DNA of 64,000 nt from Collimonas sp. PA-H2. GTDB lineage: Bacteria; Pseudomonadota; Gammaproteobacteria; Burkholderiales; Burkholderiaceae_D. Position 1 is the stretch's first letter. Each line of letters opens with the position of its first letter. Both the position numbers and the translations under genes were made by a program. Below, one piece after another: positions 10,648 to 18,827 of this stretch. A model generated the notes under the pieces. It saw only the letters and a program-made list of their open reading frames with translations. It did no database searches and was not told where the DNA came from. Where the stretch lies: the NCBI RefSeq assembly GCF_002564105.1, contig NZ_PDBX01000001.1:4526001-4590000 (forward strand). Direction: 5' to 3'.

Positions 10648-10968
10648 CTGTTCCAGGAACTCCAGCTTGTTGGCGACTTCGCGCCAGGCTTCGTGGTCAG
10701 GCAAGGGTGATTGCGAACGGGTGATCGGTAACCAGAGTGCGGCCAGGCGGGCGTTGATCTCGATGAAGTGGCGCTGCTCCGGCGGCAGGTCGGTTTCATT
10801 GTAGATGGCGCCGACCGGGCATTCCGGCACGCACATCGAGCAGTCTATGCAGTCCTCGGGCACGATCACCAGGAAGTTCGGCCCCTGCCGGAAGCAGTCC
10901 ATGGGGCAGACTTCGACGCAATCGGTGTACTTGCACTGGATGCAGGAATCGGTGACAACAAAAGTCAT
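10642..10968 (-). CDS. fdxA: Ferredoxin FdxA, 7Fe type
   Basis: 108-residue ferredoxin with two iron-sulfur sites. Cysteines C9, C12, C17 and C21 plus C40, C43, C46 and C50 give the [3Fe-4S] and [4Fe-4S] binding pattern of the FdxA family (TDSCIQCKYTDCVEVCP, then EDCIDCSMCVPECP). The C-terminal ~50 residues (LPPEQRHFIEINARLAALWLPIT) are the typical extension. It is a soluble low-potential electron carrier whose partners are unknown. It converges on lolA; the stop codon falls in the repeat between them. Confidence 0.95.
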   Translation of the reverse strand: MTFVVTDSCIQCKYTDCVEVCPMDCFRQGPNFLVIVPEDCIDCSMCVPECPVGAIYNETDLPPEQRHFIEINARLAALWLPITRSQSPLPDHEAWREVANKLEFLEQA

Positions 10969-11160
10969 GATAGTACGGGTCCGGGTTGGGGCTAGCGTGC
11001 AATGGCGAGGCTGGCGTTGGCATCGAAATCGAGCGGAATTCTCTCACAGTTGCGGTTTTTGCGCCGGCAACGGCGAGCAAGTGCCCCTGGCTAGACTGGA
11101 TTGCGTTTATGCATCATCCTGTTTCATTTTTCAAACCAAGTTTTTCACAGAACCATCTTC

Positions 11161-12468
11161 ATGTCCGATCTCTTTACAGTAGCACCCACTCCGCCACTGG
11201 CCGAAGCGCTCCGACCCAAGACTTTGGATGAAGTGATCGGGCAAAGCCATCTGCTGGGGGCGGGCAAGCCGCTACGGCTGGCGTTCGAATCGGGGCGGCC
11301 GCATTCCATGATCCTGTGGGGGCCGCCGGGCGTCGGCAAGACCACGCTGGCGCGCCTGACCGCGCATGCTTTCGACTGCGAGTTCATCCCTCTCTCGGCG
11401 GTATTCTCCGGGGTCAAGGATATCCGCGCGGCGATGGAGCAGGCGCAGCAGTACCTGGCCCAGGGCAAGCACACCATCCTGTTCGTCGATGAAATCCACC
11501 GCTTCAACAAGTCGCAGCAGGATGCCCTGCTGCCGTATGCAGAATCGGGGCTGGTGACCTTCATCGGCGCCACTACCGAGAATCCCTCATTCGAGGTCAA
11601 CTCGGCTTTGTTGTCGCGGGCGCAAGTGTATGTGCTGCAGGCGCTCACCGAAGACGAGCTGAAGCAGCTGCTGAGGCGTGCGCAGCAGCGCGTGCTGTCG
11701 CACCTGCAGTTTGACGATGCGGCCGTGGACACCCTGATCGGCTATGCCGACGGCGATGCCCGCCGCCTGCTCAATCTGCTGGAGCAGAGCGGCAGTGCGC
11801 TCAAGGCCTCCGGCGTGATGCAGGTGACGGCGGAGTTCCTGGAAAACGCCTTAACCTTGAATGCGCGCCGTTTCGACAAGGGCGGCGATAATTTCTACGA
11901 CCAGATTTCCGCCCTGCATAAATCGGTGCGCGGCTCCAGCCCGGACGGCGCGCTGTACTGGCTATGCCGCATGCTGGACGGCGGCGCCGATCCCAAGTAC
12001 CTGTCGCGGCGGATCATTCGCATGGCCTGGGAAGATATCGGCCTGGCCGATCCGCGCGCGATGCAGATCGCCACCGACGCCGCCGCCACCTTCGAGCGGC
12101 TGGGTTCGCCGGAAGGCGAACTGGCGCTGGGGCAGGCGGTCATCTACCTGGCGATCGCCGCTAAGAGCAACGCCGGCTACAACGCTTTCAACCAGGCCAT
12201 GGCATTTGTGCGCAAGGACAAGTCGCGCGAAGTGCCGGTGCATCTGCGCAATGCGCCGACCAAGCTGATGAAGGAACTCGGCTACGGCCACGAGTACCGC
12301 TATGCGCACGATGAACCGCATGCCTACGCCGCAGGAGAAACCTATCTTCCGGACGGCATCGAAGATCCGCGCTGGTACCAGCCGGTGCCGCGTGGCGTGG
12401 AAGCCAAGATTGCTGAGAAAATGCAGTTCCTCAGGAGTCTCGATGACGACGCCAGGGGCGGCAGATAG
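11161..12468 (+). CDS. rarA: Replication-associated recombination protein A (RarA/MgsA)
   Basis: 435-residue AAA+ ATPase related to clamp loaders and RuvB, acting at stalled replication forks. It starts MSDLFTVAPTPPLAEALRPKTLDEVIGQ. Walker A GPPGVGKTT is at about 54-62, Walker B ILFVDEIHRF near 105-114, sensor 1 FIGATTENPSF, and the C-terminal tetramerisation domain includes SLHKSVRGSSPDGALYWL-type motif residues and GADPKYLSRRIIRMAWEDIGLADP. ATG 11161 is preferred; an in-frame ATG 60 nt upstream would add an untypical hydrophobic leader. In many Burkholderiales serS comes next; here it lies 24 kb away. Confidence 0.96.
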   Translation: MSDLFTVAPTPPLAEALRPKTLDEVIGQSHLLGAGKPLRLAFESGRPHSMILWGPPGVGKTTLARLTAHAFDCEFIPLSAVFSGVKDIRAAMEQAQQYLAQGKHTILFVDEIHRFNKSQQDALLPYAESGLVTFIGATTENPSFEVNSALLSRAQVYVLQALTEDELKQLLRRAQQRVLSHLQFDDAAVDTLIGYADGDARRLLNLLEQSGSALKASGVMQVTAEFLENALTLNARRFDKGGDNFYDQISALHKSVRGSSPDGALYWLCRMLDGGADPKYLSRRIIRMAWEDIGLADPRAMQIATDAAATFERLGSPEGELALGQAVIYLAIAAKSNAGYNAFNQAMAFVRKDKSREVPVHLRNAPTKLMKELGYGHEYRYAHDEPHAYAAGETYLPDGIEDPRWYQPVPRGVEAKIAEKMQFLRSLDDDARGGR

Positions 12469-12530
12469 GCGCTATTGAAGTTTCAAGATTCATGAATCGC
12501 ATTTGACAAACCTGGCGCTACGCAGACGGA

Positions 12531-12597
12531 GTCATCTGGGGTCAGAGTCGATTTTCGCGGCGCTTTATCGCGAAACTCGACTCTGACCCCACATGAC
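12531..12597. repeat. GGGGTCAGAGTCGA palindrome (first of a pair)
   Basis: GTCATCTGGGGTCAGAGTCGA followed by TTTTCGCG and a loop, mirrored by CGCGAAACTCGACTCTGACCCCACATGAC. The stem is about 29 bp with one or two mismatches. It lies between the convergent genes rarA and gntR, where it could end transcription from either side. The core matches dispersed REP-like palindromes common in proteobacteria. Confidence 0.8.
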
Positions 12598-12667
12598 GGA
12601 TTCGGAGAAAGACAGGGCGCATTACATGGTTTTGTTTTCTGACGACGAGGCATGCACTCCGTGGCCC

Positions 12668-12735
12668 GCTAATTAGGGTCAGAGTCAATTTTCTGCAAAA
12701 AAACGCGCAGAAATTTGACTCTGACCCTAATTAGC
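12668..12735. repeat. GGGTCAGAGTCAA palindrome (second of a pair)
   Basis: GCTAATTAGGGTCAGAGTC with AATTTTCTGC, mirrored by GCAGAAATTTGACTCTGACCCTAATTAGC. It shares the GGGTCAGAGTC core with the palindrome 70 bp to the left but has different outer bases, so the two are diverged family members rather than a fresh duplication. The rest of the 347-bp rarA-gntR gap holds nothing else I can support. Confidence 0.8.
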
Positions 12736-12815
12736 TGCGTGTATTAAGCGCGACGAAAAACAGGGTTACGGTTTGGTCGTGTCTTATGAAATTCTCAGTA
12801 ATTCAGGCTGGGCCG

Positions 12816-13529
12816 TCACAGTGTCCGTACCGGCGCAAACAGCTTGGCGAAATCCACTTCCTTGGGCGGAGTGGCCTCGGTCAGCAGTTCGGAGGCGTAC
12901 TCGCCCAGGTGATGCTCCATCAGCTTGGCCGCGCGCTCGCCATCCCCTTGTTCAATCGCATCCAGTATCGCGCCGTGCTCGTCCGCCGAGCAGCTGTTGC
13001 GCTTCGGCGTTTCATACAGGCCGATCAGCAGCGAGGTGCGCGCAATCAGGGTGCGCAGGTAAGCGCTGACGATATGGTTCTGGTTGGCTTCGCTCAGCTT
13101 GATATGGAATTCTCCCGACAGCCGGATCCAGGCGCCCCAGTTGCCTTGTTCGCGCAGGGCGTGCTCGCGTTTCACCAGCGCCCGCAATTCCGGCAAGACC
13201 TTGCGCTTGGCAGCCAGGCTTTTGACCGAGCCGCTTTCGAGGATGCCGCGTGCCTCGAAGACCTCGCGCGCTTCCTTGACGTCATGGGTGGCGATCAGTG
13301 CGCCGCGATTCGGCTGCAGGTCGATCACCCGCTCGTGCGCCAGCTTGACGAAGACCCGCCGCAAGGTGCCGCGCGTGACGCCGAAGGCTTCGCACAGCGG
13401 CGCTTCCACCAGTCGGGTTCCCGGCGGCAGCTGATGATCCAGGATGGCGTCTATGATGGACTGATGGATGCGTGCATCGATCTCGTCGTTGCTCAAGTCG
13501 TCTTGCGCGATCCTGGAAACGGCGCTCAT
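12816..13529 (-). CDS. GntR family regulator, FCD (FadR) subfamily
   Basis: 237-residue transcription regulator. The N-terminal GntR winged helix spans roughly residues 20-80 (IHQSIIDAILDHQLPPGTRLVEAPLCEAFGVTRGTLRRVFVKLAHERVI) and the C-terminal all-helical FCD ligand domain follows with metal-ligand-type residues (ARGILESGSVKSLA, LSGEFHIKLSEANQNHIV, EHGAILDAIEQGDGERAAKLMEHHL). FCD regulators usually sense small carboxylates or nucleobase breakdown products. It is transcribed away from a porin, NCS1 permease and racemase, its probable targets. A 20-nt repeat containing ATTGTGCGCAAT lies 46 nt upstream of the start and again upstream of the porin. Confidence 0.93.
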   Translation of the reverse strand: MSAVSRIAQDDLSNDEIDARIHQSIIDAILDHQLPPGTRLVEAPLCEAFGVTRGTLRRVFVKLAHERVIDLQPNRGALIATHDVKEAREVFEARGILESGSVKSLAAKRKVLPELRALVKREHALREQGNWGAWIRLSGEFHIKLSEANQNHIVSAYLRTLIARTSLLIGLYETPKRNSCSADEHGAILDAIEQGDGERAAKLMEHHLGEYASELLTEATPPKEVDFAKLFAPVRTL

Positions 13530-13575
13530 GGCAGATTCCCCGCCGGCGGGTTTTGCTGTGTTCTGGAAAGGATGT

Positions 13576-13595
13576 GATTCAGGATTGTGCGCAAT
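13576..13595 (+). promoter_or_regulatory. Candidate GntR operator, regulator side
   Basis: GATTCAGGATTGTGCGCAAT, containing the near-palindrome ATTGtGCgCAAT (10 of 12 positions symmetric). It sits 46 nt before the GntR-type gene and recurs exactly at 13903-13922. This suits an autoregulatory site. Confidence 0.6.
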
Positions 13596-13902
13596 TTATA
13601 CATGGATCGAGAAAAATTCTTCAAAGTATTGCCACAGTATAAATCCTAAGCTCGTGACGTGCACGCTCTGCTGAAAATCTCGGGCAATGTTTTTTCCGCC
13701 TTGCCAAGTGCGCATCCAGAGCGCACTAAAAATAATTTTGTGCACAAAGCTGGTTCCGCATGCACGTAATCTGTGCGCCAGTGAACCTGCCGGAGCCATC
13801 GTTTTGTTTCGGCCACGTCTGCGTTTCCTGGTCATCTCCCCTATGTCATACGATTAAAGCGCCTGCCAGAGACCTGGCTTGGCACGGTTCTGGCTTTGTG
13901 TA

Positions 13903-13922
13903 GATTCAGGATTGTGCGCAAT
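13903..13922 (+). promoter_or_regulatory. Candidate GntR operator, porin side
   Basis: Exact second copy of the 20-mer GATTCAGGATTGTGCGCAAT, about 120 nt upstream of the porin start. Paired copies before the regulator and before the first transport gene suggest one regulator controls both directions. Confidence 0.6.
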
Positions 13923-14043
13923 ATGTATTTTTATTGTGCATCTTTCCAGGCCGATGGCCGAAGGGGAAGCAAGTGTGCTGTCGCGGTTGACGGCAGCGCT
14001 TGCCGGACAAGGGTAGCGAACTACACAGACAACAAGGATAAAG

Positions 14044-15117
14044 ATGAACCCACTATGCAAACTGGGAGCAGCAATCGTATTGCTGGGCATGACGGGCAGC
14101 ATTCTGGCGCAAACCAGCGTGGCGGTATCGGGCGTGATCGATACCGGGATTTCCTACGCAAGAAATGCCGGCAATGGCGCCCAGGGCAAGCTGGGCGAGG
14201 CGGACAGCATACTCGGCGTGTCCAACGTCGGCTTCCGCGGCAAGGAAGATCTGGGCGGCGGCCTGAACGCGGTCTTCAATCTGCAGGCCGGCTTCAATCC
14301 TGGCAACGGCGCGCAATCCGCCGGCGGCCAGCTGTTTTCCCGTAACGCTCTGGTCGGCCTGGAAAGCGGTTCCGGTGCGCTGACCTTCGGCAAGCAATGG
14401 AACTTCAACGACGACTGGCTGGTCGGCAGCGTCTTCAAGGGTGGCTACAACTCGGGCGCGATTTTCAAGTTTTCCGAATTCGATGCGGTCAGTGAAATCT
14501 ATAACAACACCGTCAAATATGTATCGCCATCGCTGGCCGGGTTCCAGGGCGGCGCCATGCTGGGCTTGGGCGAGGCCGCCGGCAGCGTGCGCAGCGGCCA
14601 GGTCTACAACCTGGCGGCCTGCTACCAGCAAGGGCCTTTGCTGCTGGCCGCGGCTTACGACCATGAGCAGAGTGCTGGCGTGGCCACCGGCGACAGCGTC
14701 TACAAGCTGGCCACGCTCGGCGCCAGCTACGGCCTGGGCGTGCTGACCGCCCGGCTGGGCTATGCCCACAGCGATATTTCCGGTCCCGGCGTGTTTCAGT
14801 CCATCCCATCGCTGACAGCGAGGAAGGCCTATGCGGTCGAAGCTGGCCTGGATTATGCACTCACACCAGCCTTTACCTGCTCGGCCGATGTGATCTACCG
14901 CAGGAACACCACTCTGGCGAACAGCAGCAAGGTAGCGCGGCTGCTGGCCATCTACAGCTTGTCGAAGCGCACCAGCCTGATCGCCAACCTGGCGCACCTG
15001 AGCAATGCCGGCGGCGCCTCGGAGACGCTGGTCGGCACCGACTCTACGGCGGCCGGCGGCGGCTTCGCCAATCAAAGCCAGACCGCGCTCGCGCTCGGCA
15101 TCCGCCATCTGTTTTGA
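14044..15117 (+). CDS. Gram-negative porin (OmpC/PorB type)
   Basis: 357-residue outer-membrane trimeric porin of the betaproteobacterial type. A signal peptide is visible (about residues 1-22, cleavage after SILA). The mature protein starts QTSVAVSGVIDTGISYARN and contains the family motifs SNVGFRGKEDLGGGLNAVFNLQ and FSRNALVGLESGSGALTFGKQW. It ends in a C-terminal phenylalanine after ALALGIRHL, as expected for BAM-dependent insertion. It precedes an NCS1 permease by 42 nt; together they probably carry a hydantoin- or allantoin-like compound across both membranes. Somewhat shorter than the usual ~380 residues. Confidence 0.95.
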   Translation: MNPLCKLGAAIVLLGMTGSILAQTSVAVSGVIDTGISYARNAGNGAQGKLGEADSILGVSNVGFRGKEDLGGGLNAVFNLQAGFNPGNGAQSAGGQLFSRNALVGLESGSGALTFGKQWNFNDDWLVGSVFKGGYNSGAIFKFSEFDAVSEIYNNTVKYVSPSLAGFQGGAMLGLGEAAGSVRSGQVYNLAACYQQGPLLLAAAYDHEQSAGVATGDSVYKLATLGASYGLGVLTARLGYAHSDISGPGVFQSIPSLTARKAYAVEAGLDYALTPAFTCSADVIYRRNTTLANSSKVARLLAIYSLSKRTSLIANLAHLSNAGGASETLVGTDSTAAGGGFANQSQTALALGIRHLF

Positions 15118-15159
15118 ATTTGAGTCCCCAATCACCCACATACCGGATCAGGAGCAACG

Positions 15160-16617
15160 ATGGAACAGCACAATGCAATCATCAAGCCTTCGTACCACGA
15201 CAGGCTGACCAATGAAGACCTGGCGCCGCTGAAAAAGCAGACCTGGGGCAGCTACAATATTTTTGCGTTCTGGATGTCCGACGTGCACAGCGTCGGCGGC
15301 TATGTCACCGCCGGCAGCCTTTTTGCGCTGGGGCTGAGCAGCTGGCAGGTGCTGGTGTCGCTGCTGGTCGGGATCGTCATCGTGCAGTGCTTCGCCAATC
15401 TGGTGGCGAAGCCGAGCCAGATCACCAGCGCTCCTTATCCGGTGATCTGCCGCACTACCTTCGGCGTGCTGGGAGCGAATATCCCGGCCATCATCCGCGG
15501 CCTGATCGCGGTGGCCTGGTACGGCATCCAGACCTACCTGGCTTCCGGCGCTTTCCTGCTGATCGTGCTCAAGTTCTTTCCGCAGATGGCGCAGTACGCC
15601 GACCTCAAGCTATACGGCTTTGCCGGCTTGTCTTACCTCGGTTGGCTCGGTTTCATGGTGATGTGGGTGCTGCAAGCCATCGTGTTCTGGACCGGCATGG
15701 ATGCGATCCGCAAGTTCATCGACTGGGCCGGCCCCGCAGTCTACGTGGTGATGCTGCTGCTGGCGGCGTGGCTGATCAGCAAGGCCGGATGGAGTAATAT
15801 CGACCTCAACCTGGGCGGCATCAAGTACAGTGGCGCGGCGGCGCTGCCGATCATGATCAATGCGATCGCGCTGGTGGTGTCCTACTTCTCCGGGCCGATG
15901 CTCAATTTCGGCGATTTCTCGCGCTATGGCAAGGACTACAAGTCGGTCAAGCGCGGCAATTTCTGGGGGCTGCCGGTGAATTTCCTCGGCTTTTCACTGC
16001 TGACGGTGATCTGCATCGCCGCCACTCTGCCGCTGTACGGCAAGCTGATCACCGATCCGGTGGCAATGGTCGGCCATATCGACAACACCTTCGCGGTGGT
16101 GCTGGGCGGGCTGACCTTCATGATCGCCACGGTCGGCATCAACATCGTCGCCAACTTCGTTTCGCCGGCTTTCGATTTTTCCAATGTGGCGCCGAAGCAG
16201 ATCAGCTGGCGCATGGGCGGCATGATTGCTGCGGTGGCCTCGATTTTCATCACGCCGTGGAACCTGTTCAACAATCCGCACGTGATCCATTACACGCTGG
16301 ATATCCTCGGTTCTTTCATCGGTCCTTTGTTCTGCATCCTGATCGCTGATTTTTATCTGGTCAAGAAACAGCAGGTGATCGTCGACGACCTGTACAGCAT
16401 GGATGAAAAGGGCGCCTACTGGTACAGCAACGGCTACAACCCGAAAGCCATCATGGCGCTGATCCCGTCCGCCATCATTCCGATCCTGTGCGTGCTGGTG
16501 CCGGCTTTCGGCAGCCTGGCCAATTTCACCTGGTTCATCGGCATGGGCTGCGGCTTGCTGATCTACTGGACCATCAGCGTCAGGCAGGCGCTGCCGGCCG
16601 CCGCGGTAGCCAATTAG
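15160..16617 (+). CDS. NCS1 family nucleobase/hydantoin/allantoin permease
   Basis: 485-residue inner-membrane symporter with about 12 transmembrane helices, of the NCS1 family (PucI, Mhp1, CodB relatives). The N-terminus carries the family motif TWGSYNIFAFWMSDVHSVGGYVTAG, followed by the conserved PSQITSAPYPVICRTTFGVLGANIPAIIRG, and later the NFGDFSRYGKDYKSVKRGNFWGLPVN block. Closest in pattern to hydantoin and allantoin transporters rather than cytosine permease; the exact substrate is inferred from the racemase that follows. ATG 15160 is preceded by GGAG at 15150. Operon with the porin upstream and the racemase downstream is likely. Confidence 0.95.
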   Translation: MEQHNAIIKPSYHDRLTNEDLAPLKKQTWGSYNIFAFWMSDVHSVGGYVTAGSLFALGLSSWQVLVSLLVGIVIVQCFANLVAKPSQITSAPYPVICRTTFGVLGANIPAIIRGLIAVAWYGIQTYLASGAFLLIVLKFFPQMAQYADLKLYGFAGLSYLGWLGFMVMWVLQAIVFWTGMDAIRKFIDWAGPAVYVVMLLLAAWLISKAGWSNIDLNLGGIKYSGAAALPIMINAIALVVSYFSGPMLNFGDFSRYGKDYKSVKRGNFWGLPVNFLGFSLLTVICIAATLPLYGKLITDPVAMVGHIDNTFAVVLGGLTFMIATVGINIVANFVSPAFDFSNVAPKQISWRMGGMIAAVASIFITPWNLFNNPHVIHYTLDILGSFIGPLFCILIADFYLVKKQQVIVDDLYSMDEKGAYWYSNGYNPKAIMALIPSAIIPILCVLVPAFGSLANFTWFIGMGCGLLIYWTISVRQALPAAAVAN

Positions 16618-16687
16618 TCGCTGCAACCGGCTTGGCAGCGCCAGGCCGGCCATGCCGCTGCGGCGGCGTCTTTTCCGGCATTCTATT

Positions 16688-17422
16688 TTGAAAATAAAAA
16701 TCATCAACCCGAACACCACCTGGAGCATGACCAGGAAAATCGGTCAGTGCGCGCGCCAGGTTGCGGCCGGCGGCACCGAGATCGTGGCGGTCAGCCCTGG
16801 CATGGGGCCGGCCTCCATCGAGAGCCATTACGATGAGGCGCTCAGCGTACCGGGCATCCTGGAGGAAATCAGGCTGGGCGAAGCGGCTGCCGTCGATGCC
16901 TATGTGATCGCCTGTTTCGGCGACCCCGGCCTGTACGCCGCGCGCGAGGCCGCACGCGGCCCGGTGATCGGCATCGCGGAAGCGGCGATGCATGCCGCCA
17001 GCCTGATCGGCGCCAACTTCAGTGTGGTCACTACCCTCGAACGCACTTGCGGCATCGCCTGGCATCTGGCCGAGCGCTATGGCATGCAGCGCTTCTGCCG
17101 CCGGGTGCGCGCCTGCAAGCTGAATGTGCTGGAGCTGGAGCAACCCGGGTCGGCTGCCTACCGCATCATCCTGGAAGAGTGCCGGCAAGCGATGCAGCAG
17201 GACCGGGTCGACAGCATTGTGCTCGGCTGCGCCGGCATGACCGATCTCTGTCAGGCCATCGAAGAAGAACTGGGCATCGCCGTGATCGACGGCGTGGCGG
17301 TGGCGGTGAAGCTGGCGGAAAGCCTGGTGCAGCTGGGCCTGAAGACCGGCAAGCGCGGCGATCTTGCCTATCCCTTGAAAAAGCCGTATAGCGGCTTGCT
17401 GGAAAGTTTTTCCCGATCCTGA
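16688..17422 (+). CDS. Asp/Glu/hydantoin racemase family protein
   Basis: About 244 residues, hydantoin racemase (HyuA/HyuE) type: starts with KIKIINPNTTWSMT. The two catalytic cysteines of the family are seen in VIACFGDPGL and IVLGCAGM. It would interconvert D- and L-5-substituted hydantoins or act on allantoin. The start is uncertain: TTG 16688 places the conserved KIKIINPN at the N-terminus as in relatives, whereas ATG 16652 would add 12 atypical residues; neither has a strong ribosome site. It follows the NCS1 permease by 70 nt. No hydantoinase or carbamoylase gene lies in this window. Confidence 0.9.
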   Translation: MKIKIINPNTTWSMTRKIGQCARQVAAGGTEIVAVSPGMGPASIESHYDEALSVPGILEEIRLGEAAAVDAYVIACFGDPGLYAAREAARGPVIGIAEAAMHAASLIGANFSVVTTLERTCGIAWHLAERYGMQRFCRRVRACKLNVLELEQPGSAAYRIILEECRQAMQQDRVDSIVLGCAGMTDLCQAIEEELGIAVIDGVAVAVKLAESLVQLGLKTGKRGDLAYPLKKPYSGLLESFSRS

Positions 17423-18326
17423 ACCGCGCATGGTCCTGGCCGATAGTGGCCTTGCGACAGGCGACGTCGTTCATTCCGTCCGTCGCGACGCGCCCAAGCC
17501 TGTGCTTCTAGCCGAGGCACAGACTTGGACTTTGCTTCCTCTCAGTGACATGCTTTGCGCACCAAATCGGGGCATGCTTGCTATTGCCGTAGGATGGGCA
17601 CGATGTGTCCACCCTACATAATTTCATTGTCAATCACGATACCTTCACGTAATCACCCTGCGTTTCGCATGCCGCACCATCTTTTTTTGATGTCCTTATG
17701 GCATCGCGCCTGCCGCCAGCTGCGTTTGAGACAAAGAAGCGGCCATTTATCTTTCTATAGATTTTTTTGTTCTATATATATATGTTTTTTGCGATAAGGG
17801 AATCCAACAGAAATCAGCCGCGCTTGGCCTCGATATTGCTTCTATTCGTGAAGTGAAGCGGCTTCTTTCATTACTCTGTTGTGTTCATCGCGCCGTCCCA
17901 TAGACAACCCTGTCTGTCTGAATGTCAAATGGCGAGTGCGCTGCAGGGTAACAATCGTCTTCGCCGTTTGCGGACTTGTTAACAGCAAGCCAAGCAAATG
18001 TTCAAATAATTAAATGTTTAGCGAGAATTATATTGTTATGTCCCTTTTGTCTTATTGACGGCCAGCGTAAATTAGCCCTACATTTTGGTCTTGAATTAAG
18101 TAGAGCTAAAATTCAGTACGCGTTTTTTTTGCAATGTGTTGGTTTTGCAAGGAGGCGTCGCAGGAGCGTCAGTACTGAAAAAAGCCAAGCTGTTTTTACG
18201 CAATTGCCGGCATCCCTGATTTTAAGCTTAGCCCTGCCAGCGGTTGGCAGAGCGCATATCCCATGAGGGAAGCTGTCAGTCATATGCCGAAAAATGCTGC
18301 AAAAGAGCCACATAGGAGAGCCGCTT
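17423..18326. other. Long AT-rich intergenic region before the ECF sigma gene
   Basis: About 900 bp without a convincing gene. It contains the third GGGTGGGCAC-type palindrome at 17589-17617. A possible sigma-70-type promoter for the sigma gene is TTGACG (18055-18060), an 18-bp spacer and TACATT (18079-18084). I could not find a clear Fur box; AT-rich stretches near 18000-18040 are only weak candidates. Short open frames here are compositionally unlike genes. Confidence 0.5.
17589..17617. repeat. Short palindromic repeat, GGGTGGGCAC family (copy 3)
   Basis: GTAGGATGGGCAC, three bases, GTGTCCACCCTAC: a nearly perfect inverted repeat with outer GTAGG/CCTAC ends. It matches the arms found after trxB and between lolA and fdxA. 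Confidence 0.75.
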
Positions 18327-18827
18327 ATGCCCAAGCTTGAGGCTACATCGATACAGTCCTTATATATCGAGCACCATAACTGGTTGCTAGGATGGTTGCG
18401 TCGGCGTCTAGGCAATATCGACCACGCCGCGGATATTGCCCAGGATACGTTCGTGCGCGTGCTGCTGAAGTCGGCGATCGAGGTGATCGAGGAGCCGCGC
18501 GCCTACCTGACCGTCATCGCCAAGGGCCTGGTCGCCAATGCCCATAGGCGCGATGCCCTCGAGCGCACCTATCTGGAAACGCTGGCCTTAGTGCCTGAGG
18601 CGCTGGCGCCGTCGCAGGAATATCGTGCAATGCTGCTTGAAACCTTGTTTGAAATCGACGCCATGCTGGACCGGCTGCCGGCCAAGGCGCGCAGCACTTT
18701 CCTGCTGTCGCAGCTGGAAGGCCTGACCTATGCCGAGATTGCCGAGCGCCTCGACATTTCAGTGCGCACCGTCAAGCGCCACATGGTGCTGGGCTTTGAA
18801 CAATGCCTGATGTTTTCCCTGCCATGA
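18327..18827 (+). CDS. FecI-like ECF sigma factor
   Basis: 166-residue extracytoplasmic-function sigma factor. Region 2 (about residues 10-75) shows LYIEHHNWLLGWLRRRLGNIDHAADIAQDTFVRVL, and region 4 (about 110-160) shows IDAMLDRLPAKARSTFLLSQLEGLTYAEIAERLDISVRTVKRHM with a clear helix-turn-helix. This is the iron-starvation FecI class. ATG 18327 has AGGAGA 8 nt upstream; a start 33 nt earlier lacks this. Its stop overlaps the fecR start (ATGA), showing translational coupling. It should drive transcription of the TonB receptor gene downstream. Confidence 0.93.
   Translation: MPKLEATSIQSLYIEHHNWLLGWLRRRLGNIDHAADIAQDTFVRVLLKSAIEVIEEPRAYLTVIAKGLVANAHRRDALERTYLETLALVPEALAPSQEYRAMLLETLFEIDAMLDRLPAKARSTFLLSQLEGLTYAEIAERLDISVRTVKRHMVLGFEQCLMFSLP

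Larger units (their letters stand above)
13530..14043. other. Control region between gntR-type gene and porin
   Basis: 514 bp between divergent genes. Besides the two copies of the 20-nt repeat it contains a perfect short palindrome TTTTGTGCACAAA near 13737-13749 and another ATTGTGCA half near 13932, which may be weaker operator-like sites. No convincing gene; one open frame on the minus strand here has no recognisable content. Confidence 0.5.

Noticed and set aside
14053..15141. Long minus-strand frame over the porin gene
   Set aside because: The plus strand is an evident porin with signal peptide and C-terminal Phe; the antisense frame is compositionally abnormal.
18000..18060. Possible Fur box upstream of the fecI-like gene
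   Set aside because: AT-rich but no convincing match to the 19-bp GATAATGATAATCATTATC pattern.
17976..18266. 96-residue plus-strand frame upstream of the ECF sigma gene
   Set aside because: Lies in AT-rich intergenic DNA over the likely promoter, without recognisable content.
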